A stretch of DNA of 64,000 nt from Paenibacillus sp. MAEPY2. Lineage in GTDB: Bacteria; Bacillota; Bacilli; Paenibacillales; Paenibacillaceae. The stretch is from contig NZ_AWUK01000010.1 in NCBI RefSeq assembly GCF_000499205.1, positions 403,235 through 467,234 on the forward strand, read 5' to 3'. Below are positions 48,269 through 55,917 of this stretch, piece by piece; within the stretch, counting starts at the first letter, position 1, and each line of letters begins with the position of its first letter. Made by a program: the position numbers and the translations under genes. Under the pieces are notes generated by a model. That model saw only the letters and a list, made by a program, of their open reading frames with translations, ran no database searches and was not told the origin of the DNA.

Positions 48269-49992
48269 TGAAACTGTTTCGCATGCTTAAGCCATACCGA
48301 ATCCCCATTTTCTTCATATTGGGTCTGGTCCTGTTACAGTCGTTAGCTGAACTGTATTTGCCGACCCTGATGGCGGATATCGTGAATCACGGCATAGTAA
48401 AAGGGGATGTGCCGTATATTTGGCAGATTGGCGGCTGGATGCTGTTGATTGCAATTGCAGGTACAGCCTGTTCCATAACAGCCAGTTATCTTTCTTCCCG
48501 TACAGCGGGCGGATTTGCCAAAAAACTGCGCAGCAGAGTGTTCCGCCATGTGGAGAACTTTTCACTGCAGGAATTTGATAAATTGGGTACAGCCTCGCTG
48601 ATTACCCGTACCACAAATGATATTACACAGGTTCAGAACGTATTAACGATGATGCTGCGTATGATGGTTATGGCTCCAATGATGTGTATCGGTGGTATCT
48701 TCATGGCGGTATCCCAGGATGCCAAATTATCGACTATCTTCCTGGTTGTTTTGCCTGTGCTGGCGGGAGCCATTGCACTGATTGGTGCGAAGGGCCTGCC
48801 TTTGTTCAAACAAATTCAGAAAAAGCTGGACCGACTCAACCTGGTCCTGCGTGAGCAATTAACAGGGATTCGTGTCGTTCGTTCCTTTAATCGTGGGGAA
48901 CATGAACGTGCCCGCTTTAATGGAGCCAATACGGATCTGCGGGACGTTTCCATTAAAGTGAATGTGCTCATGGCGACATTAATGCCTGTCATGATGCTGG
49001 TGATGAACTTTTCGATGATAGCCATCCTTTATTTCGGTGGACAGCGTATCGATAGCGGACATATGGATATTGGTTCACTGATTGCGTTTATTCAGTATGC
49101 GATGCAGATTATGTTCTCTCTCATTATGGTCTCCATTATCTTTGTCATGATTCCAAGAGCTTCAGCTTCGGCAGAGCGGATCAACGAAGTCTTGGATATG
49201 CAGCCGGATCTGAGTAACCCTGAGCAGCCTCGCAGCATGAGTGCATTGCAAGGTACGATCGAGTTCGATAACGTGACATTCCGTTACCCGGGTGCAGAAA
49301 ATGCTGCGTTGTCAGGCATTTCATTTACGGCACGTCCAGGTGAGACCACGGCCATTATTGGGGGTACGGGCTCAGGGAAATCTACATTGCTCAGTCTGAT
49401 CCCACGTTTCTATGATGTAACGGAGGGCAGTGTACGGTTGAATGGAACAGATGTCCGTGAGCTTCGGCAGGAAGATCTGCGGGCCAAAATCGGCTTTGTA
49501 CCGCAAAAGGCGGTCCTTTTCACCGGAACAATTGCGGAGAATATCCGCCACGGGAAGGATGACGCTACGATGGAGGAAATTGTTCATGCCGCTCAAACGG
49601 CCCAGGCAGAGAACTTCATTACGGAAATGAAAGACGGTTACGACAGCGTCATTGCGCAGGGAGGCAACAACGTATCTGGTGGACAGAAGCAGCGTTTGTC
49701 CATTGCACGAGCACTTGTACGCCGTCCGGAAGTATATATTTTTGACGACAGCTTCTCGGCTCTCGATTTCAAAACGGATGCCAAGCTTCGTGCTGCCCTG
49801 AAGTCCGAAACGACGGAAGCAGCAGTGCTTATTGTGGCACAGCGCGTAAGTACGGTTATGAATGCCGATCGCATTCTGGTTATGGATGAAGGACGGATTG
49901 TCGGTTCAGGAACACATAAAGAGCTGCTGGAGCACAATGAAGTGTATCGCGAGATTGTATCCTCCCAGCTGACAGAGGAGGAGATCGCATGA
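48265..49992 (+). CDS. Heterodimeric ABC exporter, subunit with degenerate catalytic site
   Basis: 575 aa: six membrane helices (about 15-300) and one nucleotide-binding domain. Walker A 'GGTGSGKST' and signature 'VSGGQKQR' are intact, but Walker B reads 'VYIFDDSFSALD', with Asp where the catalytic Glu should be. That is the mark of the degenerate half of heterodimeric exporters such as BmrC/BmrD or TM287/288. Its start overlaps the marR stop (ATGATG), and its end overlaps the next exporter start by ATGA. A role in drug or peptide efflux is expected. Confidence 0.92.
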   Translation: MMKLFRMLKPYRIPIFFILGLVLLQSLAELYLPTLMADIVNHGIVKGDVPYIWQIGGWMLLIAIAGTACSITASYLSSRTAGGFAKKLRSRVFRHVENFSLQEFDKLGTASLITRTTNDITQVQNVLTMMLRMMVMAPMMCIGGIFMAVSQDAKLSTIFLVVLPVLAGAIALIGAKGLPLFKQIQKKLDRLNLVLREQLTGIRVVRSFNRGEHERARFNGANTDLRDVSIKVNVLMATLMPVMMLVMNFSMIAILYFGGQRIDSGHMDIGSLIAFIQYAMQIMFSLIMVSIIFVMIPRASASAERINEVLDMQPDLSNPEQPRSMSALQGTIEFDNVTFRYPGAENAALSGISFTARPGETTAIIGGTGSGKSTLLSLIPRFYDVTEGSVRLNGTDVRELRQEDLRAKIGFVPQKAVLFTGTIAENIRHGKDDATMEEIVHAAQTAQAENFITEMKDGYDSVIAQGGNNVSGGQKQRLSIARALVRRPEVYIFDDSFSALDFKTDAKLRAALKSETTEAAVLIVAQRVSTVMNADRILVMDEGRIVGSGTHKELLEHNEVYREIVSSQLTEEEIA

Positions 49993-51869
49993 GTGAACGT
50001 ACAGAACGCAAGTCACCTCGTCCCCCTGGCGGACCGGGTCATCCGGGAGGCGGGATGGGCATGCGGCCTCCCGTGGAAAAAGCGAAGGATTTCAAAGGTA
50101 CATTACGGCGCTTGATGCGGTATCTTCAGCCCCACAGCTATCGCTTGCTGGGTGTGCTGGTCGCAGCAATTCTAAGCACCGTGTTCAGCATCATCAGTCC
50201 GAAGGTCATGGCGGAAGGAACGGATATTCTAAGCCAAGGCGCTATTGCCATCCTTCGTGGTGTGCAGGGGGCCGGAATTGATTTTCCTGCGTTGATGAAA
50301 GTCTTGTATCTGCTGGTGGGGCTCTATCTGTTTAGTGCAGCTTTTATGTACGTTCAGCAGTACCTGATGGCTGGTGTAGCACAGCGAGTTGTGTATGACA
50401 TGCGTGAGCAGATTAGTGCCAAGGTTGGGCGTCTGCCACTGAAATATTTTGACTCCCGTACCCACGGAGAAACATTAAGCCGGGCAACAAACGATGTGGA
50501 CAATATCAGTAATACGCTCCAGCAAAGTTTGGCGCAGTTCATTACATCTGTCGTCACCATTGTCGGGGTTATCATCATGATGCTGACCATTAGTCCATGG
50601 ATGACCCTCATTACCATTTTGACACTGCCGTTAAGTGTAGTTGTTGTTATGCTGGTGGCATCCCGTTCGCAAAAACACTTTGCCGGCCAGCAGAAATCAC
50701 TTGGTGAATTGAATGGTCATGTTGAGGAAATGTACACCGGACACAAGGTGGTTAAAGCCTTTGGCCGGGAAGAACATTCGGTAGAGCAGTTCGAAAAAGT
50801 CAACGAAGAACTGTATGAGTCCGGTTGGAAAGCCCAGTTTATCTCGGGTATTATCATGCCGCTGATGACGTTTGTAGGTAACATTGGTTACGTGCTGATC
50901 TGTGTGGTAGGCGGGATCTTTGTTACGCGTGGTGCCATCTCCATCGGGGATATTCTTGCATTCACTCAGTACTCCCGTCAGTTCACGCAGCCGATTAACC
51001 AGATTGCCAACATCTCAAATATCATTCAATCCACGATCGCTTCGGCGGAGCGGGTATTTGAATTGCTGGATGAAGAGGAAGAGGTTCCAGAGTCTTCGAA
51101 ACCAGTACAATTGCAGCGACCACAGGGTGCCGTTGCATTCCATGGTGTGAATTTTGGATATAAAGCGGATGAGTTACTCATTCAAAATATGAATATAGAT
51201 GTGAAACCGGGTCAGACGGTAGCCATTGTTGGGCCGACTGGAGCGGGTAAAACCACGCTGATCAACCTCCTGATGCGTTTCTACGAAATTCAGGACGGCC
51301 AAATTACGATTGACGGCGTTAATATCGTGGACATGGAACGCGGCAAGCTGCGCAGCCTGTTTGGGATGGTGCTTCAGGACACCTGGCTGTTTAACGGAAC
51401 GATCCGTGACAACATTGCCTACGGCCGAGAAGGCGCAACGGAAGAGGAAGTCATCAAGGCAGCCGATGCGGCCCATGCCGATCACTTTATTCGTACCTTG
51501 CCTGATGGATATGACACGGTGCTGAATGAAGAAGCATCGAACATTTCCCAGGGTCAGAAGCAATTGCTGACGATTGCAAGAGCGATTCTGGCGAATCCGG
51601 CCATTCTGATTCTGGATGAAGCGACGAGCAGTGTTGATACACGGACCGAAGTGTTCATCCAGAAAGCGATGAATGATCTGATGAAGGATCGCACCAGCTT
51701 TGTCATTGCCCACAGATTGTCCACCATTCGCGGAGCCGACCTGATTCTTGTCATGGATCATGGTAACGTAATTGAGCAGGGCAATCATGAGGAACTGATG
51801 GAGAAACAGGGCTTCTATGCTGATCTGTACAACAGTCAGTTTACGGAGCAACAGCCGCAGGCGATCTAA
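49989..51869 (+). CDS. Heterodimeric ABC exporter, catalytically competent subunit
   Basis: 626 aa. A Gly/Pro-rich N-terminal tail of about 30 residues precedes six membrane helices and the nucleotide-binding domain. Walker A 'GPTGAGKTT' and Walker B 'AILILDEATSSVD' (intact Glu) are normal, while the signature is 'ISQGQKQL' instead of LSGGQ. The altered signature here and the altered Walker B in the partner fall in the same composite ATP site of the dimer, so one site is degenerate and one active. Coupled to the gene before it. Confidence 0.92.
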   Translation: MSERTERKSPRPPGGPGHPGGGMGMRPPVEKAKDFKGTLRRLMRYLQPHSYRLLGVLVAAILSTVFSIISPKVMAEGTDILSQGAIAILRGVQGAGIDFPALMKVLYLLVGLYLFSAAFMYVQQYLMAGVAQRVVYDMREQISAKVGRLPLKYFDSRTHGETLSRATNDVDNISNTLQQSLAQFITSVVTIVGVIIMMLTISPWMTLITILTLPLSVVVVMLVASRSQKHFAGQQKSLGELNGHVEEMYTGHKVVKAFGREEHSVEQFEKVNEELYESGWKAQFISGIIMPLMTFVGNIGYVLICVVGGIFVTRGAISIGDILAFTQYSRQFTQPINQIANISNIIQSTIASAERVFELLDEEEEVPESSKPVQLQRPQGAVAFHGVNFGYKADELLIQNMNIDVKPGQTVAIVGPTGAGKTTLINLLMRFYEIQDGQITIDGVNIVDMERGKLRSLFGMVLQDTWLFNGTIRDNIAYGREGATEEEVIKAADAAHADHFIRTLPDGYDTVLNEEASNISQGQKQLLTIARAILANPAILILDEATSSVDTRTEVFIQKAMNDLMKDRTSFVIAHRLSTIRGADLILVMDHGNVIEQGNHEELMEKQGFYADLYNSQFTEQQPQAI

Positions 51870-51895
51870 TTGCAGTTGATGGTGAAATAGTAATA

Positions 51896-51931
51896 AAAAG
51901 CCGGGATACCCTGAGGGGTGCCCGGCTTTTT
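51896..51931 (+). terminator. Rho-independent terminator of the MarR/ABC exporter operon
   Basis: AAAAAGCCGGG (51896-51906) pairs with CCCGGCTTTTT (51921-51931). Confidence 0.88.
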
Positions 51932-51951
51932 ATCGTATGATGCAATGTACG

Positions 51952-52172
51952 GCGTCTCCCAACTCTAACGAATCGAGGACGGCTTATATTGGTGATTAGC
52001 GTGGAATGCCAAAGCTAACGAACTGGAGACACGCTAATTCGCAGAAGAGTAGTAAAAAAGCAGCGAAAGTCGCACCGAATGAGGAAATAAAGTGTCTGAG
52101 GTTCGTTACAACACTGGGATGGTGGAATTGGACGAAATAGAGCGTGCTCGTTTCGTTAGACGCTTATCCACT
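51952..52172. repeat. Cluster of four degenerate intergenic repeat units (CTAACGAA-type)
   Basis: The gap 51932-52183 has no gene but holds four related units. Two are on the plus strand, CTAACGAATCGAGGACGGC at 51964 and CTAACGAACTGGAGACACGC at 52015. Two are inverted, with TTCGTTAC near 52102 and TTTCGTTAGACGCTTATCC near 52151. Each unit has a TAACGAA core, an AC(G)C stretch about 10 nt later and an A/T-rich end (TTATATT, TAATTC, TTTATTT, TATTTCG). They look like copies of a dispersed intergenic repeat family. Confidence 0.5.
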
Positions 52173-52183
52173 ACTATCATAAA

Positions 52184-52789
52184 TTATTTATTTATTTCTT
52201 GCTGATCGTCAGACTCCTTCGCAGGTACATCTGAGTTGTCGCCGGATGACGTCTTTACTTCCAGCTTTGCATCTTCGTCTGCTTCCTCAAGCGCAGAAGG
52301 TGCCGGCTCGCCCGGTATCAGTTCACGCTGCTCGATCATGCGTTTCACGACCTCATAACAGTCATCAACATGTTTGTTGCCGACATAACGCATGGCTGTG
52401 AAGCTGAGCGCGGCAGCCAATCCCTGCCCTGCAAACGGAACAAATTTGGCGACTGATTTGGTGGCTACGCGTATCCCGACTCTTTTCAGTACCTGTACCA
52501 CCAATTCCTTGGTGACCATACGTCCGATGATTTTACTTCCGATGGACATGACGAATCCATAAATCATGGATTTGGTCTCAGGGTCCATACCATCGAGCTG
52601 CTTTTGAGATAATCCAAATTTATTATTTATGGCAGGCAATAGCTGCATGAGCATCCCCACATCGGCCAGTACGTCTGTACCAGGAAGAGGAACGAGTGTT
52701 GTACCAGCGGAAGCGGTAGCTCTCTTTTTGACCATGGTGCGGCATTCCTTGCGAACTTGCTCCAATTGTTCCAACGTTGCCGGAATCAT
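52184..52789 (-). CDS. DUF697/YcjF-like membrane-associated protein
   Basis: 201 aa from ATG 52789, with GGAGGG 8 nt upstream. The core 'TTLVPLPGTDVLADVGMLMQLLPAINNKFGLSQKQLDGMD' and 'KSVAKFVPFAGQGLAAALSFTAMRYVGNKHVDDCYEV' match the helical DUF697 module, with Gly/Ala-rich hydrophobic hairpins likely to insert in or lie on the membrane. The last 45 residues are acidic and disordered. The molecular role is unknown; DUF697 is often found next to or fused with small GTPases, but none is nearby. Confidence 0.65.
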   Translation of the reverse strand: MIPATLEQLEQVRKECRTMVKKRATASAGTTLVPLPGTDVLADVGMLMQLLPAINNKFGLSQKQLDGMDPETKSMIYGFVMSIGSKIIGRMVTKELVVQVLKRVGIRVATKSVAKFVPFAGQGLAAALSFTAMRYVGNKHVDDCYEVVKRMIEQRELIPGEPAPSALEEADEDAKLEVKTSSGDNSDVPAKESDDQQEINK

Positions 52790-52984
52790 AGGGAATCCCT
52801 CCATTCGTATATGGTATAGATATAACCGTTTTGAGTCGTTTTGAATGGTATTCTACAGTAGAATTTGGTGACCTTGGCATATGAGTGTAAAGTAACCTTT
52901 TTTCTCAACCGTACGTCTAGTAAAAAAAGGAAATAAATATCGCTATGACAGGTATCTGAGTATTACGGATGAGGGGGGATTACG

Positions 52985-54286
52985 ATGCATACAAGGTTAG
53001 GAGCGCTACTGTTATTATGTTGTATATGTGGGCTAATCATTACAAGCTGTTCGGCAAAGGAGGACCCGAATAAGATGCAATTCAATTCGGATCAGGAGCT
53101 ATCCGAGTCAGAACGAAATGCTGCTCTGAAAGAGATTGAGCCCGAAAGAATCCAAGCGATGAACACCATGGGGCTGCACATCCTTCAACAGATGAGCGCC
53201 AAAGAGAAGGGTGACGGAAATAATCTGCTGATCTCCCCTTACAGCATTGCGGCGGCGATTGGCATGGCCTATAACGGTAGCGTAGGTGAGACTAGGCAAG
53301 AGATGGCGGAGGTGATGGGTTGGTCGGGGCTAGAAATGGAGCGAGTGAATGCTTCTCAGGCTGCTTTACAGCAGTTGTTGGCCCATCCGGGAAATGGAAT
53401 TGAGATTGGCATCGCCAACTCTATGTGGATGAAGGACGGAATTCCGGTAGAGGAAACGTATAAAACTACCATACAGCAAGCTTATGAAGCTGAGATCAGG
53501 ACGTTGAATGGACAACCAACACAAGCAAAAGAAGAGATCAATCAATGGGTGAAGCAGCATACCGAAGGCATGATTTCAAACCTGATGCAGGAGCCGCCTG
53601 AAAAAGAATCTCTAATGATTCTGGTGAATGCTATTGCATTTGACGGCAACTGGATGGATGAGTTTGACCCGGAGTACACGACGGACGACGAGTTCAAGCT
53701 GGCAAATGGAAAGGCACTATCTGTGCCGATGATGCATCAAACGAAGCAGTTCCAATACTCGGAGAATGAGGATTGGCAGGCGGTTAGGCTGCCTTACGGA
53801 GATGGCCAGATGCATCTGCTCATTGTTTTGCCACAAGAGGGGCGTACCCTAGATGAAGTTCAACAGCAATTGCTGGATGCTCCGAAACGGTTGGATGCTG
53901 GCTCTGAATACAGACTGGTTGAGCTGTCCTTGCCGCGTTTTCGTGCGGAGTATGGCGTGAACCTGAGAGAAACGCTGCAACAGCTGGGCATGGAAATGGC
54001 CTTTGACCCTTATGCTGCTAATTTCACGGAAATGATTTCTCCCGGGCCGAACTTGCAGGCATTCATTGGTCAGATACAGCATCGCGCCGTGATGGAGGTT
54101 AACGAGCAAGGTACCGTAGCCGCTGCTGCAACAATGGTGGGAATGGAGGCTGGAAGTGCTCCGCCAACAGATCCGGTGAAGATGAATGTGAATCGTCCAT
54201 TTATGGTCGCTGTAGTAGATGAGGCTACAGATGCATGGGTATTTGCAGGATCTATTTACAACCCGGACCCGCTTGAGGAGAATTAA
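52985..54286 (+). CDS. Serpin-family lipoprotein (predicted serine/cysteine protease inhibitor)
   Basis: 433 aa. A lipoprotein signal (hydrophobic 'LGALLLLCCICGLIITSC', lipobox ITSC near residue 22) is followed by about 35 linker residues and a complete serpin fold: 'NNLLISPYSIAAAIGMAYNGSVGETRQEM', 'LMILVNAIAFDGNWMDEFD', 'MHLLIVLPQEG', 'VELSLPRFRAEYGVNLRETLQQLGM'. The reactive loop begins with the inhibitory hinge 'EQGTVAAAAT' and closes with 'VNRPFMVAVVDEATDAWVFAGSIYNP'. Counting from the hinge Glu as P17 puts P1-P1' at Gly-Ser in 'MEAGSAPP'. It would sit on the outer face of the membrane and trap proteases. Single gene with a strong GAGGGGGG site. Confidence 0.92.
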   Translation: MHTRLGALLLLCCICGLIITSCSAKEDPNKMQFNSDQELSESERNAALKEIEPERIQAMNTMGLHILQQMSAKEKGDGNNLLISPYSIAAAIGMAYNGSVGETRQEMAEVMGWSGLEMERVNASQAALQQLLAHPGNGIEIGIANSMWMKDGIPVEETYKTTIQQAYEAEIRTLNGQPTQAKEEINQWVKQHTEGMISNLMQEPPEKESLMILVNAIAFDGNWMDEFDPEYTTDDEFKLANGKALSVPMMHQTKQFQYSENEDWQAVRLPYGDGQMHLLIVLPQEGRTLDEVQQQLLDAPKRLDAGSEYRLVELSLPRFRAEYGVNLRETLQQLGMEMAFDPYAANFTEMISPGPNLQAFIGQIQHRAVMEVNEQGTVAAAATMVGMEAGSAPPTDPVKMNVNRPFMVAVVDEATDAWVFAGSIYNPDPLEEN

Positions 54287-54338
54287 GCGCAGCCCGAAGC
54301 ATTCCTTCCAAATCGTTCTTTCACTTGAATATAAAGAC

Positions 54339-54375
54339 ACCCGCCGAGCCTCGATGCTGGCGGGTCATCTTTTCT
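54339..54375 (+). terminator. Terminator after the serpin gene
   Basis: ACCCGCC (54339-54345) pairs with GGCGGGT (54359-54365), followed by CATCTTTTCT. Confidence 0.75.
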
Positions 54376-54435
54376 AACCGGGGATGGTTGTTGATCCGCG
54401 GTTTTTTCTTTTTGAACAGGTAAATGGACTAATCG

Positions 54436-55032
54436 TTAGCTCTCCGCTACCTGATTGCTAGCAATACTGACGTGCCGTTCCCGGAATTCATCCTCAAGTA
54501 TGCTCATCTGAATGGCATCGTGATATAGATGATTGTAATACAAGGCATCTCGCCGTACACCTTCGCGTTGAAATCCGAGCTTCTCATATGTACGAATCGC
54601 ACGTGGATTGAAGGCATACACTTCAAGCTCGATTCGGTGCAGGTTGCAGATACCAAAGCCATAATCCAGCATAAGTAGCAAAGCCTCGCTTCCATAGCCT
54701 TTGCCTTGGTGTTCTGTGTTATCGATGGCGATCCGAATGTGTGCATTCCGATTTTTGGTATGCATGTCCATTAGGGCAATATCGCCGATGACCTGGTCAT
54801 TATCCTGTAAGGCAATCAGCAGCATTAAGCGTGAGTCATCTTGCGCTGCGTTTTCAATGTGGCGTTCTACTTGAGGACGGGTGAAGCTGTTTTGTGTCCC
54901 AGTAAGTCTGCGCATCTCGGCGTCAAACAATCTGGGGAAATAGGCATCAACATCAGTCGATTCAAATGGGCGCAGATAGATGCGCTTCGTTTCCAACAGA
55001 CGTGGGATGCGTGGGGATGTTGGTTGTGGCAT
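54436..55032 (-). CDS. GNAT-family N-acetyltransferase (RimJ/RimL-like)
   Basis: 198 aa, AGGAGG 8 nt before ATG. It begins 'LLETKRIYLRPFESTDVDAYFPRLFDAEMRRLTG', typical of the RimJ/RimL/SpeG group. The acetyl-CoA loop 'IAIDNTEHQGKGYGSEALLLMLDYGFGICNLHRIELEVYAFNPRAIRTYEKLGFQREG' contains the Q/RxxGxG/A motif. It transfers acetyl groups to an amine (protein N-terminus, polyamine or antibiotic); the acceptor is unknown. Confidence 0.88.
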   Translation of the reverse strand: MPQPTSPRIPRLLETKRIYLRPFESTDVDAYFPRLFDAEMRRLTGTQNSFTRPQVERHIENAAQDDSRLMLLIALQDNDQVIGDIALMDMHTKNRNAHIRIAIDNTEHQGKGYGSEALLLMLDYGFGICNLHRIELEVYAFNPRAIRTYEKLGFQREGVRRDALYYNHLYHDAIQMSILEDEFRERHVSIASNQVAES

Positions 55033-55113
55033 GGGTATTCCTCCTATAGGTTCAAATCGCTGCCGAAAAGTTCGACTGGGTATCGCCGCATTGGCAAAGG
55101 CCTGGAAAGATGT

Positions 55114-55737
55114 TTACACCTTGTGAGCGGCTCCGTCCAAAAATAAAGCGACCAGCTCACGTGCCATATCGGCAATCGTTTCATGCATGTCGCGCACGCC
55201 TTCTCGATTTGCCAGCATCAGCAAGGACGTGAATGCGTGAGCAAGCAGCATGGGATTGGCAGAACGTAAATATCCGCTATCCATCTCCCGTTTGAAGTGG
55301 GTGGCGAGGACTTCATAGATGCGGACCTCGGCTTCCCGGATCTGGGCCAGCTGATCTGCATCCAGATACATATTGGCTTCACGCATCATGGTCTCGGTAT
55401 CGACGTGGGATTGCTGCATCCGTCCTTCCGCGACTTTCTCCAGCCTCTCTTGCAATGTACCAGGTGCATCCATACGAAGAGCTGTTTGCTGCATGCCCAT
55501 GGCCATCATGCTGGTGATGGCGACGGTGAATAACTGTGGTTTGCTGGAAAAATGATAATAGATCGATGCCTTGGTCACACCGCATAGCGAGGCAATTTGC
55601 TGAAGGGAGACGGGTTCATATCCGTATTCCATAAATATCCGCGAGGCGGTCATCAAAATTTTTGACTGAGCTGATGCCTGATCGGCACCGGCTTTGGGCC
55701 TGCCCGGCGAGCGGGGAGGGTTTGTTTTATTGCTCAT
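55114..55737 (-). CDS. TetR-family transcriptional regulator
   Basis: 207 aa from ATG 55737 (MSNKTNPPRS), with GAGGT 8 nt upstream. The HTH is 'ILMTASRIFMEYGYEPVSLQQIASLCGVTKASIYYHFSSKPQLFTVAI' after a basic 'SPGRPKAG' arm. The rest is a helical ligand-binding domain. It is divergent from an MMPL-type transporter, with an inverted repeat between the genes, so it is most likely its repressor. Confidence 0.9.
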   Translation of the reverse strand: MSNKTNPPRSPGRPKAGADQASAQSKILMTASRIFMEYGYEPVSLQQIASLCGVTKASIYYHFSSKPQLFTVAITSMMAMGMQQTALRMDAPGTLQERLEKVAEGRMQQSHVDTETMMREANMYLDADQLAQIREAEVRIYEVLATHFKREMDSGYLRSANPMLLAHAFTSLLMLANREGVRDMHETIADMARELVALFLDGAAHKV

Positions 55738-55821
55738 GGCTGCATACCTCTTCACTTATTCATGTTGGCTGTACAAAAGTGTTCACAAAATTAGTATTTG
55801 CAATATTAACCTTCCGGTATA

Positions 55822-55840
55822 TATAATTAAATCAATTATA
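55822..55840. promoter_or_regulatory. Inverted repeat between TetR and MMPL genes
   Basis: TATAATT (55822-55828) and AATTATA (55834-55840) with a 5-bp spacer form a 19-bp operator-like dyad, 78 bp before the transporter start. TATACT (55837-55842) may be the -10 of the transporter promoter, although no good -35 is seen. Confidence 0.45.
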
Positions 55841-55917
55841 CTATGACCCGTGGTTCATTTCTATATTTATCACATAAAAACGGCTTCATAGAACCAGAAT
55901 AGGGAGATGAAGAGACA

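Noticed and set aside
51174..51851. 225-codon minus-strand frame opposite the second ABC exporter
   Set aside because: Antisense to the nucleotide-binding domain; Walker and signature motifs lie on the plus strand.
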